From Planctomycetota bacterium (GTDB lineage: Bacteria > Planctomycetota > UBA1135 > UBA2386): a stretch of 64,000 nucleotides of DNA. Below are positions 25,048 through 33,827 of the stretch, piece by piece. The stretch is taken from assembly GCA_028281765.1 (NCBI GenBank), contig JANQJF010000096.1, positions 1 through 64,000 on the forward strand, in the 5' to 3' direction. The notes under the pieces are model-generated. The model was not told where the DNA came from, did no database searches, and worked only from the letters and a program-made list of their open reading frames with translations. Numbering within the stretch: position 1 is the stretch's first letter; every line of letters starts with the position of its first letter. The translations under genes were made by a program, and so were the position numbers.

Positions 25048-27896
25048 TCGCCGGTGCCGTCGCGGCGAGCGCCCTGCTCGTCGCCGGTGCGCTGCCTCAG
25101 CGCGGTGGTGCCGAGCTACGAGACTTTCTCGCGGAGGTCGTCGCTGCCGCATCGGATGATTTGGGGCCTCTGACGCGGCGGCCAGGCATCGACGCATGGG
25201 AAGTCGTCGACGCCCTCTGTGTTCGAGGGCACGTTGACCGAGCGCGGGAGTTCGCGGCTGCAACGGGTGGTGAACTCTCCGAGAGTCTGTCCGCATACTT
25301 GGCTGCTCGCATGCGTGCGCGGGGCACGCCCGAGGTGCGGGCGGTGCTGGCCCGGATCTCGACGCCAGCGCGTGAAGACGGTTGGCAGGCGGCGGTTTCC
25401 GCGCTGACCGAGGTCCTGGCACTCGGCGATCGGTTCGAACAGGTCCAGTGCCAGTTGGCTCTCGGCGGAGTGCTGAGCAGGGCTGGCCGGCTGAGCGAGA
25501 GCGAAGACGCGTTTGTTCTCGCGGCCACGATGGCGGAGGAGCTCGGCTGGTCCGCGGCGTGCGAACGTGGGTTTCGGGGAGCTGCCGGCGCAGCGCGGAG
25601 GCGTGCCGGCGGAGATTCCGACGCACTCTCCTACTGGAAGAAGCTCGTCGAGCTGGATTCAGTAGCGGCTCGGCCACGCCAGTTGGGCATTCTCAGGCTC
25701 AATATCGGGATGGCGTGTGCCAAGACGGGGGCGCTGCACGAAGCTGAGTCCTGGTTCGAGCTCGCCAGCAGGACAGTTGCTGACCTCGGTGATGATCGAT
25801 TGCTCTTCGCGACGACTTCGGCAAGCGGGCTGGCTGCGTCTCGGGCCGGGCGACCCGTGGCGGCGCTCGAGTACTTCGAAGCGGCGAGCCGAGTTGCCGA
25901 GCGCACAGGCGATGTACGCTTGCTGGTCGAGAGCGAGGCCGCTTTGGCGGAGGCTCGACGACAACTGGGAGACCATGAGGCTGCGCTGCAGTTCGCCGAG
26001 CAGGCGGTCAAACATGCGCGCGACGAATCCGTGGGGGATCGATCCCGAGCGGAGGCGTCGGGAGTCTGCGGCGTGGTGCTCGCGGCGATGGATCGCGCCG
26101 AGGAGAGTCTTCGCCACCTCCAGCAGGCACTCGCTCTGTACGAGAAGCTTGACGATGATCGTGGTATCGCAAAGGCGTTGACCAATCTGGCGTGGGTCGA
26201 GGCGAGGCGTGGGCGCGCGGAGCGTGCCGTAGAGATTCAAGAGCGAGGTTTGGAGGCGGCTCGACGTGCTGAGGATCCGTTCTTGGAAGCGCACTCGTTG
26301 GCGCACTCCGGTGAGTTTCACCGGCTCGCCGGAAACTTGGATGCTGCTGCGGGCAAGGATGCAGCGGCGATGGCGCTGGCCGAAGACTTGGACTCGGCGC
26401 GGATTCGGATGCGCGTCTGGCTGAACATGGCGGAGCGTGCCCTGCTCGAGGGTCGTTATTCCTACAGCCTCGCGTCGGCCCGATCTTGCGTGGGTGAAAT
26501 GGGAGGAATGCTGAGCGGATTGGCGTCGGGTGCGGACTCCCGCGCCCGAGAGCATCGCGCGGCCGCGTTCGAGGTCGGCGTGCGGGCATCGATCGAATTG
26601 GGGCAGCCAGAACAGCTCTGCGTCGCGGCCGAGATGGCTCGCTCGAACGCATTGCTTGCGGCCATGGACACGGCGCACGTGCGACTGACCGAGTCAGATC
26701 GTCAGCAGCGCGAGGACGCCGACGACGAGGTTCGAGCGGCGTATCGCGTCTGGTCGTCGGCCAACGGAGCCGCGAGGGAGTTGGCCAAGACTCGTCTGGA
26801 CTCGGCTCGAGATGCGCGCGACGAAGTCTTGGCCCGCATCGAACGCGAAGCCAGGGCTTCGACCACGCCGTCGATCGCACGTGAAACCGACACGTCCGAT
26901 GTGCGAGCCGCCCTTCGCGAAGGGGAGGCCTTCGTATCCTTCGTTTCCGCTCGTGGAGCAAATGCCGCGCTCGTGATCGATCGGAACGGAGAGCGAATCG
27001 TCCGTCTCGAGGTTGCGTCGTTGGTGGAGAACCTAACCGAGCGCCTGGCCGCGGTCACAGCGAACGCGCGTGGCGAACGCCCGGGCCGCGACTCGGCGAG
27101 AGGGTGGAACGCGATGCGACGTGGACTTCGCGCGGCACTTCTGACACCGCTGGCTCTGGATGACAGCACCGAGCGTGTTGTCGTCTCTGCCGCGAATCCG
27201 TTTGATGTCGTGCCGTTCGCGATGTTGACCGAGCGCGAAGTAGCCTACGTGCCGTCTGCAGCGGTCTTGATTGCGCTGCGGAAGCGAGACGTTCGCCGAG
27301 CCGCCGAGCGCGTTCTCGCCATTGGCGCGCCGGAATACGGATCGGGGGTGCGCGCGTTGCCGGAGAGTCGAAAGGAAGCCGAACGCGTGGGTAGCGACGT
27401 CATGCTGGGCGACGTCGCGACTCGAGACGCCGTAGCAAGAGCCGTCACCGGATCGACGCGCTACCGCGCCGTGCACTTTGCCTGCCACGGAGTTCCGGAC
27501 TTGCAGCGGCCTCTGCGTGGTGCACTTCTCCTGACGCCAACCGAGACCGACGACGGCCGCCTCACGGTCCTGGACGTCTTCCAGATGAGGTTCCAGACGG
27601 ACCTAGTCGTGCTGAGCGCCTGCGAGTCCGGGCGTGGCAGGTCCTACCGCGCAGACGGCCCGCTCGGTTTCACGCGAGCGTTCCTGCAGGCCGGAGCGCA
27701 GCGTGTCCTCGTGTGTCCGTGGAAGGTCGACGATCTGGCCGCCCGCGAACTGATGACGAGCTTCTATCGACATTGGAAACCCGGCGTGGCCGCGTCAAAG
27801 GCCTTGCGCAGCGCGCAAAACGAACTGCGCCGCCAAGCCCGCTGGTCGGATCCGTTTTTCTGGGCCGGATGGCAGCTCTGGGGCGTGCCCGATTGA
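25044..27896 (+). CDS. TPR-CHAT caspase-like protease
   Basis: The product is 950 aa. The C-terminal 260 residues are a CHAT domain: catalytic His815 in VHFACHGVPD and Cys860 in LVVLSACESGRG, followed by FLQAGAQRVLVCPWKVDD and WAGWQLWG. Residues about 60-560 are TPR helical pairs (LRHLQQALALYEKLDDDRGI, AKALTNLAWVEARRG). The N-terminus (IAGAVAASALLVAGALPQ) looks like a signal peptide or membrane anchor, unusual beside a partner without one. The CHAT family belongs to caspase/separase clan CD; TPR-CHAT proteins are known as the Craspase protease and in gasdermin-type immunity. No effector of those types is seen here. Confidence 0.85.
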   Translation: MIAGAVAASALLVAGALPQRGGAELRDFLAEVVAAASDDLGPLTRRPGIDAWEVVDALCVRGHVDRAREFAAATGGELSESLSAYLAARMRARGTPEVRAVLARISTPAREDGWQAAVSALTEVLALGDRFEQVQCQLALGGVLSRAGRLSESEDAFVLAATMAEELGWSAACERGFRGAAGAARRRAGGDSDALSYWKKLVELDSVAARPRQLGILRLNIGMACAKTGALHEAESWFELASRTVADLGDDRLLFATTSASGLAASRAGRPVAALEYFEAASRVAERTGDVRLLVESEAALAEARRQLGDHEAALQFAEQAVKHARDESVGDRSRAEASGVCGVVLAAMDRAEESLRHLQQALALYEKLDDDRGIAKALTNLAWVEARRGRAERAVEIQERGLEAARRAEDPFLEAHSLAHSGEFHRLAGNLDAAAGKDAAAMALAEDLDSARIRMRVWLNMAERALLEGRYSYSLASARSCVGEMGGMLSGLASGADSRAREHRAAAFEVGVRASIELGQPEQLCVAAEMARSNALLAAMDTAHVRLTESDRQQREDADDEVRAAYRVWSSANGAARELAKTRLDSARDARDEVLARIEREARASTTPSIARETDTSDVRAALREGEAFVSFVSARGANAALVIDRNGERIVRLEVASLVENLTERLAAVTANARGERPGRDSARGWNAMRRGLRAALLTPLALDDSTERVVVSAANPFDVVPFAMLTEREVAYVPSAAVLIALRKRDVRRAAERVLAIGAPEYGSGVRALPESRKEAERVGSDVMLGDVATRDAVARAVTGSTRYRAVHFACHGVPDLQRPLRGALLLTPTETDDGRLTVLDVFQMRFQTDLVVLSACESGRGRSYRADGPLGFTRAFLQAGAQRVLVCPWKVDDLAARELMTSFYRHWKPGVAASKALRSAQNELRRQARWSDPFFWAGWQLWGVPD

Positions 27897-27953
27897 CCGG
27901 TGCGACCGGCGGTTCGTTCAAGCGCCGGACGAGCGCGGATCGATACCTCCAGG

Positions 27954-28805
27954 GTGAAGCTGGTCTCGATTTCGATGGTGAAGAACGAGGAGTACTGGAT
28001 CTGGTACTCCCTGACTTCGGTCTACCCGCATGTTGACGAGATCTTGGTCTTCGACAACGGCTCCGACGACGCGACTGTCGAGATCGTCCGCAATATGCGG
28101 CACATCGCGGACAAGCTGACGCTGGTCGAGAACTTCGGTGGGCCGTCGGAGCAGGAGAATCGCGAAGCGATGCTCGAGGCGGCGCGCGCGTGCGGGGGCA
28201 CGCACCTGCTGTTCCTCGACGGCGATGAAGTGCACGTCGGTGACAACCTCGCGTTTTGTCGTCGTCTGCTCGAAATGCACGAGCACGCGCCGGCGCTGCA
28301 CGATCCGCCGCACAACCACATGATCCCGCTCGATCACACGCCGACCGAGGGGATCCTGGTCAAGCACATCGGCTTCCGTCCGATCCACCCCGGGTTCGCC
28401 GGGCTCAACACGTGCCGTCCGCACGACCACGCGCAGCCCGACACGGATCACGGCTGCTACAACTACGCGATCCGGATCTCGTCGCTCGACGGGCTGCACG
28501 GCAACGGCCTCGAGTGGGGGCAGCACGGCTACCTCGAGCACGGGGACATCTACATCCAGTCGTCACCGCACACGCTTTGGCTGCCGCGCATCTGGTACTA
28601 CCACTTTTCGTGGCACCCGCGTTCGTCGAAGCGCGGGGGGGACGGGTCGTACGGGCGGGATCCGCAGGACCTGGGCAGCGTGCCGCTGCATCCGCACGTG
28701 TATCCGCCTGCGACGCTGTTCCGGGGAGACGGGCCGGGCAATCCGATGCTCGACGCCTGGCGGATGCGTCCCAGCGACTCGCGCGTCCCTGCTGTTCGTT
28801 CGTAG
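27954..28805 (+). CDS. Family 2-type glycosyltransferase
   Basis: The product is 283 aa. GTG 27954 gives a start directly at the GT-A strand KLVSISMVKNEEYW, the common opening of such transferases. It continues with VFDNGSDDATVEIV and the metal-binding DxD-like LLFLDGDEVHV. The C-terminal half is rich in His and Trp (LEHGDIYIQSSPHTLWLPRI) and has no membrane span, so it is a soluble enzyme. It follows the CHAT gene by 57 nt but has no evident functional tie to it. Confidence 0.75.
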   Translation: MKLVSISMVKNEEYWIWYSLTSVYPHVDEILVFDNGSDDATVEIVRNMRHIADKLTLVENFGGPSEQENREAMLEAARACGGTHLLFLDGDEVHVGDNLAFCRRLLEMHEHAPALHDPPHNHMIPLDHTPTEGILVKHIGFRPIHPGFAGLNTCRPHDHAQPDTDHGCYNYAIRISSLDGLHGNGLEWGQHGYLEHGDIYIQSSPHTLWLPRIWYYHFSWHPRSSKRGGDGSYGRDPQDLGSVPLHPHVYPPATLFRGDGPGNPMLDAWRMRPSDSRVPAVRS

Positions 28806-28817
28806 GTCGGTCGAGCG

Positions 28818-28823
28818 TAGACT
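28818..28823 (+). promoter_or_regulatory. -10 box (TAGACT) near a GTG start
   Basis: TAGACT ends 8 nt before GTG 28832, giving a leader of about 1-2 nt. No Shine-Dalgarno is seen. Confidence 0.4.
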
Positions 28824-28831
28824 CGGGTGGT

Positions 28832-29686
28832 GTGACTTCCCGAATCCGACTCGCTGCGCTCGCGGCGTTCGTCGTCCTGTCTTCCTGCGCAACGATGCGA
28901 ACCACACCGCTGAGTCAGAAGCTCGTTGGTCTCGCCGCGGACGCGACGATCGTCGTCGCACATCGCGGCGACGGTGGCAGTTTTCCGGAGAACACCCTGC
29001 CTGCGTTTCGCGCCGCGATCCACGAAGGCGCGGGAGTGATCGAGTTCGACATCCGGCAGACGCAAGACGGCATCCTGGTCTGCATCCACGACGAGGCGCT
29101 GGACCGCACGAGTGACAGCGCCACCGTCCTGGGCCGCGAGAAAGTGCGAGTGCAGGACGTCGCGTTTTCGCAGCTTGCCGAACTCGACGCCGGCGGGTGG
29201 AAAGACCCGCGATTCGCCGGCACGCGGATCCCGTCACTCGAGGCCGGGCTCGAGGTCATCCAGGACGGCTCGATCGCGATGATCGAACACAAGGCCGGCG
29301 ATCCTGCCGTGCTGGTCGATCTCCTGCGGCGAATGGATCTGGTCGACGACGTGCTCGTGCAGTCGTTCGACTGGGAGTGGCTCGAGCAGGTGCACGCGCT
29401 CGAGCCCGAGCTGACGATCGGGGCCCTCGGCGGATACGGAGAGGGCAAACACCTGACCGATGCGATGCTGCCCGAGATCGCGGCCACGGGTGCGGCCCTC
29501 GTGCACTGGGACTACCGCAGCATCCGCGAGCAGGACGTGCGCAAGCTGCACGCCCTGGGATACCTCGTCTGCGTGTTCACGATCGATGCGCCAGAGGACT
29601 ATCGGCGAGCCGTCGAGATGGGAATCGATTTGATCACCACCAACGAACCCGGGCGGCTGCGCGACTTCCTGGCCCGGAATCGATAG
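28832..29686 (+). CDS. Glycerophosphodiester phosphodiesterase lipoprotein
   Basis: The product is 284 aa. A lipobox LSSC follows a hydrophobic N-terminus, so it is probably anchored to a membrane. The GDPD signature is complete: AHRGDGGSFPENTLPAFRAA (catalytic His-Arg and substrate-binding Glu-Asn), EFDIRQTQDGILVCIHDE, then a TIM-barrel end VCVFTIDAPEDYRRAVEMGI with DLITTNEPGRL. It hydrolyses glycerophosphodiesters to glycerol 3-phosphate and an alcohol, a phospholipid-recycling role. Confidence 0.88.
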   Translation: MTSRIRLAALAAFVVLSSCATMRTTPLSQKLVGLAADATIVVAHRGDGGSFPENTLPAFRAAIHEGAGVIEFDIRQTQDGILVCIHDEALDRTSDSATVLGREKVRVQDVAFSQLAELDAGGWKDPRFAGTRIPSLEAGLEVIQDGSIAMIEHKAGDPAVLVDLLRRMDLVDDVLVQSFDWEWLEQVHALEPELTIGALGGYGEGKHLTDAMLPEIAATGAALVHWDYRSIREQDVRKLHALGYLVCVFTIDAPEDYRRAVEMGIDLITTNEPGRLRDFLARNR

Positions 29687-29732
29687 CCGGAGGCGTCCGA
29701 AATCCGATGGTTCCATCAGGGTTTCGTCCTAA

Positions 29733-30551
29733 GTGGCCGCTTCCGTGAGCATTGTCATTCCGAACGCCGAACGCTTCTCCTCCCGACTGGAGACCCGCAT
29801 CCGTCCGTTGCGACAGGATCTGGTCGAGCACGCGGTCTACGCGCGGGTCGACTCGATCGAGCGCCTGCGCCGATTCATGTCCTGGCACGTGTTCGCGGTC
29901 TGGGACTTCATGACGCTCGTAAAGCGCCTGCAGCGTGACCTGACGTCCACCACGCTGCCGTGGCTGCCGCCGCGGCACCCGCGCTTGGCGCGCATGATCA
30001 ATGAGATCGTGCTCGACGAAGAGAGTGACCTCGGGCCCGACGGCGTGGCGGTGAGTCACTTCGAACTCTACCTGCAGGCGATGACCGAGGTCGGTGCGAA
30101 CACGCGGCCGATACGACGTTTTCTCGACGGGTTGCGTGGTGGTGGCACGTCGGATGCCGAGATCGCGTCTCTCCCGAATGGCGTCACTGGTTTCGTCGGG
30201 GAGACGATGCGTGCGGCCATGCACGGCTCGTTGCTCGACGCAGCGGTCTGCTTCGCCTACGCGCGTGAGGATCTGATCCCCGCGATGTTCCAGCGACTGC
30301 GGGACGAATGGCCCGACGCCGAGTCCGTCGCGCCGCACTTCGTCTTCTATCTCGAGCGGCACATCGAACTCGACGGTGGCCAGCACGGAGAACTGGCGCG
30401 CGAACTCGTCGACGTGTGCGCCGCAGCGGCAGGCGGGGGCGAGCAGGAAGCTGCGGCCGTGTCCTTGGAGCGCGCGATTCGCGCGCGCATTGGGCTGTGG
30501 GACGCGGTCGTCGCCGACGTCAGTCGATCCGAATCTCGAGTCCTGGCGTGA
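29733..30551 (+). CDS. DUF3050 protein (haem-oxygenase-like fold)
   Basis: The product is 272 aa. Strong family marks are the VDSIERLRRFMSWHVFAVWD helix, FMTLVKRLQRDLT, LPWLPP, INEIVLDEESD and VSHFELYLQAM, in the order seen in DUF3050 proteins. These are predicted to adopt the all-helical haem-oxygenase/TENA fold with conserved His and Glu residues that could bind a di-metal site. The biochemical role is undefined. GTG 29733 is taken as start; GTG 29745 is possible. The last 32 nt overlap the convergent esterase gene. Confidence 0.8.
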   Translation: MAASVSIVIPNAERFSSRLETRIRPLRQDLVEHAVYARVDSIERLRRFMSWHVFAVWDFMTLVKRLQRDLTSTTLPWLPPRHPRLARMINEIVLDEESDLGPDGVAVSHFELYLQAMTEVGANTRPIRRFLDGLRGGGTSDAEIASLPNGVTGFVGETMRAAMHGSLLDAAVCFAYAREDLIPAMFQRLRDEWPDAESVAPHFVFYLERHIELDGGQHGELARELVDVCAAAAGGGEQEAAAVSLERAIRARIGLWDAVVADVSRSESRVLA

Positions 30552-32469
30552 CGCTGAGCCCGAGCGGGCTCGCCTCGTCGAACACGAACGCCTGCAGCGT
30601 GAAGCACAGCGGCACCGGGACGCCGAGCGGCCCGTCGAGCAGCGTGTTGTAGCTCCCCTCGCCGGGCAGCGCGCCGCTGAGCACCACGGGCAGTGCCGTG
30701 GGAATGGGGTCCGCGATGTAAAGCGCGCAGTCGCCCGCGATCGTCAGATCCGAGCGACCGTAGCCGATCACGACGGCGGCGTTCGCACCGCCGAGCCCCT
30801 GCGTGAGGTCGAGGTCGAACGACTCCGTCACCCGCAGGCAGCCGGACATCGACACGTTCGGAATGAAGCCGCCTTGGCCAGCGCATCCCGTGCCGTACTG
30901 CACCGCGAAGCCGCACGGTAGCGGCGCGTTCACGGGCAGTGCCGTGATCGACAATTCGGTCCAGTACGTGTCGCGGCCGGTGCCGCTGCCCGAACCGCTC
31001 TGCATCACGAGGCGATCGCCGAGCCCGCTGCCACCCGTGGAGGTCGTGAAGTCGATGTCCTGGGCGTAGAGAACGTCGTCGATGTAGAAGTCGCACAGAG
31101 TCGACTGGGGCTGCCCGCGCAGTTCGAACGTGTGATACGCGTCTGCCGAGCCCGGTCCGAGCGCGACCTTCACGGGTTGCGCCCACAGCGACACGTGCAG
31201 TTCGTCGCCCGCCAGGCGCGACAGCCGGAAGCCGTTCATCGTGCCGGTGCCGGTCGCGATGCCCCAGCCCGGATCCGCGAAGTCGGTGACGGACCAGAGT
31301 GCAGTGCCACCGCCGGACACGACCCTGGCACGCGCGCGGAGCACCCATCCGCCCTGATACATCGATCCCAAGTCGAACAGAGGCAGCGAGCGGTAGAGCG
31401 TCGGGTTGACCGAACTCGAATCGTCGAGGAGTTGCCACGCCGGTTCGGTTCCGTCGAGCACCCCCTGACTCGTGACGTTCGCGTCGAAGCCGGTCTCGCT
31501 GAAGCCCTGCATCGGCGGCGACTCGACCTCGGCCGCGGTCTGCGGATCGCCAGCCGACGATACGTAGCGCACCGATTCGTACGGTTCGGCGACGCCGAAC
31601 AGCGCGCGCGCCGCGCGCGCGCCGGCCTCGAGCTTCGAGTCGCGCGGGAAGTGCAGGTTGTCGATCTTCAGCGGCAGATCCGTCGTGCGGATGAAGATGA
31701 TGTCCGCGTTGTTCAGAGACGCGTCGATCTGGCCGAGCGCCGATTCGACGCGGAGCGCCGTCGTCGTGCTCGCTGCAAACTCGAGCACCGCGGTCTGCAT
31801 CTGGTCCGCGGCGTTCGGGTAGAGCGAGTTGACGTGCGCCTTGAAGTTCGTGTGGAGGTCGGTGATGCGCGTCTCGCTCATCGCAGCCTCCGGAGCGGAG
31901 TCACCTTCGCCCTGCATGTAGAGCAGGCCCCGCACGGCGAAGCAGCCGCCGGTCGCGGCGATGCTGGCCAGCGCCTGGTCGACAGTGCCACAGAGGTGTC
32001 CCCACATGTGGCCGTCGTCGTTGTTGCTCTCGAAGACGGTCTTGTTCCAGAGCGCGTTGCCGCCGCCACCGCGCGTCGCCTTGACGATCAGCGTGCGACC
32101 CGCGGCGCCGAGCGCGTAGAGCTCGCGCGCGAGCCCGAACTCCGGGCCCCAGAACAAGTCGTTGCCGACCGTGTCCCCCTGCTGCATCTGCAGGGTCGAG
32201 ATCGTGCCCGCGGAGTCGCCGTAGAGGTCCGGCGGGAACGAGATGTTGTTCGCGTCGACGTTCGACCAGAAGAACTCGGTCGCGGCGTCGGCGGGATCGG
32301 TTCCGGGGCCCCACTCGCTCACGTCGTCGCCTTCGAGCCATGTCGTGCCGAGAGCGTTGCTCTGGCCGGTCAGGACGTAGACGTTCCAGCGCAGCGAAGG
32401 GTCGGCCTGGCCGGAAGCGATCGTGGCGAATATCGACAAGACCAGGGCGACTGTGGTGAAACGAGGCAT
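30520..32469 (-). CDS. Secreted sialate O-acetylesterase-like (CE6) protein with extra beta domains
   Basis: The product is 649 aa. ATG 32469 starts a signal peptide ending FATIASGQ. The SGNH-type esterase blocks are VLTGQSNALG (nucleophile Ser), GGGGNALWNK, LLYMQGEGDS and DNLHFPRDS (Asp-His pair). Residues about 310-510 look like a jelly-roll (concanavalin-like) domain. The last 120 residues (VQYGTGCAGQGGFIPNVSMS, ASPLGLSVTPGLEI) form another of the beta domains typical of secreted proteins here. It probably removes acetyl groups from carbohydrate. Confidence 0.8.
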   Translation of the reverse strand: MPRFTTVALVLSIFATIASGQADPSLRWNVYVLTGQSNALGTTWLEGDDVSEWGPGTDPADAATEFFWSNVDANNISFPPDLYGDSAGTISTLQMQQGDTVGNDLFWGPEFGLARELYALGAAGRTLIVKATRGGGGNALWNKTVFESNNDDGHMWGHLCGTVDQALASIAATGGCFAVRGLLYMQGEGDSAPEAAMSETRITDLHTNFKAHVNSLYPNAADQMQTAVLEFAASTTTALRVESALGQIDASLNNADIIFIRTTDLPLKIDNLHFPRDSKLEAGARAARALFGVAEPYESVRYVSSAGDPQTAAEVESPPMQGFSETGFDANVTSQGVLDGTEPAWQLLDDSSSVNPTLYRSLPLFDLGSMYQGGWVLRARARVVSGGGTALWSVTDFADPGWGIATGTGTMNGFRLSRLAGDELHVSLWAQPVKVALGPGSADAYHTFELRGQPQSTLCDFYIDDVLYAQDIDFTTSTGGSGLGDRLVMQSGSGSGTGRDTYWTELSITALPVNAPLPCGFAVQYGTGCAGQGGFIPNVSMSGCLRVTESFDLDLTQGLGGANAAVVIGYGRSDLTIAGDCALYIADPIPTALPVVLSGALPGEGSYNTLLDGPLGVPVPLCFTLQAFVFDEASPLGLSVTPGLEIRID

Positions 32470-32526
32470 GTCCCGGTGTCGGTCCGTACACGAACTGGTC
32501 ATGAGTGCGGCGCCAGACCCTCGATG

Positions 32527-33753
32527 CTATCCGAGTTCGACGCGCAGCAGTTCGACCAGGCGTCGCAGTCCGTTCGCCACGACCTCGGTGTCTTCGTCGC
32601 GTAGGACGACGTAGCCCTCGCCTTCGTAGCTCGTCGAGGGCGGTTGGCCGGGTTGCGGCAGGGACGCCTCGACGACGAGATCGCCGAGCTCCTGTTGGGC
32701 GCGGTCGAGTCCCTTGACATCGACGATGCGGGCACCGTGACCCTGTGCGCGGAGATACGCGGCGCCCGTCGCCCAGCGTCGCTCCGGCGGGTGGAACGCG
32801 CCGCCCGCCATCAGGTCGGCCCACGCGCGGTAGAAGTCGAGGTCGTGCGCATAGGAGATCAGGGTCATGAACTGCGCGCCCGGCGGGCGCGCGGCCACCT
32901 CGGAGATCGCGATCGACCCGTCGTGTCGGCGGAACCACTCCATGTGGGTCATTCCCGTCGACATGCCGAGCGCGTCGAGCGCGCGCGGCCCCGCGTCGCG
33001 GATCGGCTCGAACTCCGGACCCGAGACATCGCGCGGCAGCAGGACGTTCCACTGGATCCACGGCGTCTCCATGACCTCGAGCGGCGTCGGCGAGTAGCAC
33101 GAGATCGAGTGGAACACGTGCTGCCCATCGACGGTCACGGTGTCGAACGAGAACTCTTCGCCCTGCATGAACTCTTCGAGCAGCACCGGGTTCTGCGGGT
33201 GCGGCGGCATCTGCCGCATGGCGCTCTCCAGCTCGCCCCGATTTTCGACCCGGAACGTCGACTTGCCGCCGGCGCCGGCGGGCGGCTTGACGACCAGCGG
33301 ATAGCCGCACGTTTCCCCGAAGCGGATCGCGTCCTGTGGGCTGTGGGCGAGTTCGTGCTTGGCGCACGGCAGATCCGCGGCGCGCAGCACGTCCTTCATC
33401 TGCGCCTTGTCGCGGAAGTTCGTCGCGGCCTCGACGCTGAGGCCGGGTAGGCCGAGCATCGCGCGGGCCTCGGCCAGCGGGACCTGCAGCTGCTCGAGGA
33501 TGCCGAACATCTGGTCGAGCCGGCCGCCGAAGCTCTTCGCGATGCGGCGCGCACCGTCCGCGAGGTCGCGCGGGTTCATCGCGTCCCGCACCTGCACGAA
33601 CCCCGCGAGCCGCTGCTGCAGCTCCTCGGGGAACCGCTGGATCGGATCCTGGGACACGACCGCGAGCCGCAAGTCGGGGATCTGCGCCGCGATTCGCACG
33701 AACTTGATCGTGTTGTCGAGGGCGAAGGGGACGGCGAAAATCGCGTGGCGCAT
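32527..33753 (-). CDS. ATP-grasp ligase-like protein
   Basis: The product is 408 aa. The ATP-grasp core runs from about residue 110: NFRDKAQMKDVLRAADLPCA, YPLVVKPPAGAGGKSTFRVE (nucleotide-binding loop and Lys), VLLEEFMQGEEFSFDTVTVD and the metal-binding ISEVAARPPGAQFM. The C-terminal biotin-carboxylase-like end has ATGAAYLRAQG. It resembles carboxylate-amine ligases of the BC/PurK type; the substrate is unknown. It is divergent from glycogen synthase with 74 nt between, and a paralogue lies at 42841. Confidence 0.8.
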   Translation of the reverse strand: MRHAIFAVPFALDNTIKFVRIAAQIPDLRLAVVSQDPIQRFPEELQQRLAGFVQVRDAMNPRDLADGARRIAKSFGGRLDQMFGILEQLQVPLAEARAMLGLPGLSVEAATNFRDKAQMKDVLRAADLPCAKHELAHSPQDAIRFGETCGYPLVVKPPAGAGGKSTFRVENRGELESAMRQMPPHPQNPVLLEEFMQGEEFSFDTVTVDGQHVFHSISCYSPTPLEVMETPWIQWNVLLPRDVSGPEFEPIRDAGPRALDALGMSTGMTHMEWFRRHDGSIAISEVAARPPGAQFMTLISYAHDLDFYRAWADLMAGGAFHPPERRWATGAAYLRAQGHGARIVDVKGLDRAQQELGDLVVEASLPQPGQPPSTSYEGEGYVVLRDEDTEVVANGLRRLVELLRVELG

Positions 33754-33827
33754 GGGTAGGCTAGGTGACGTCGATACCGGAGGCCCAAGTGTCCACGCCT
33801 CCGATAATTTCGCCCCTACGTTAGCCG

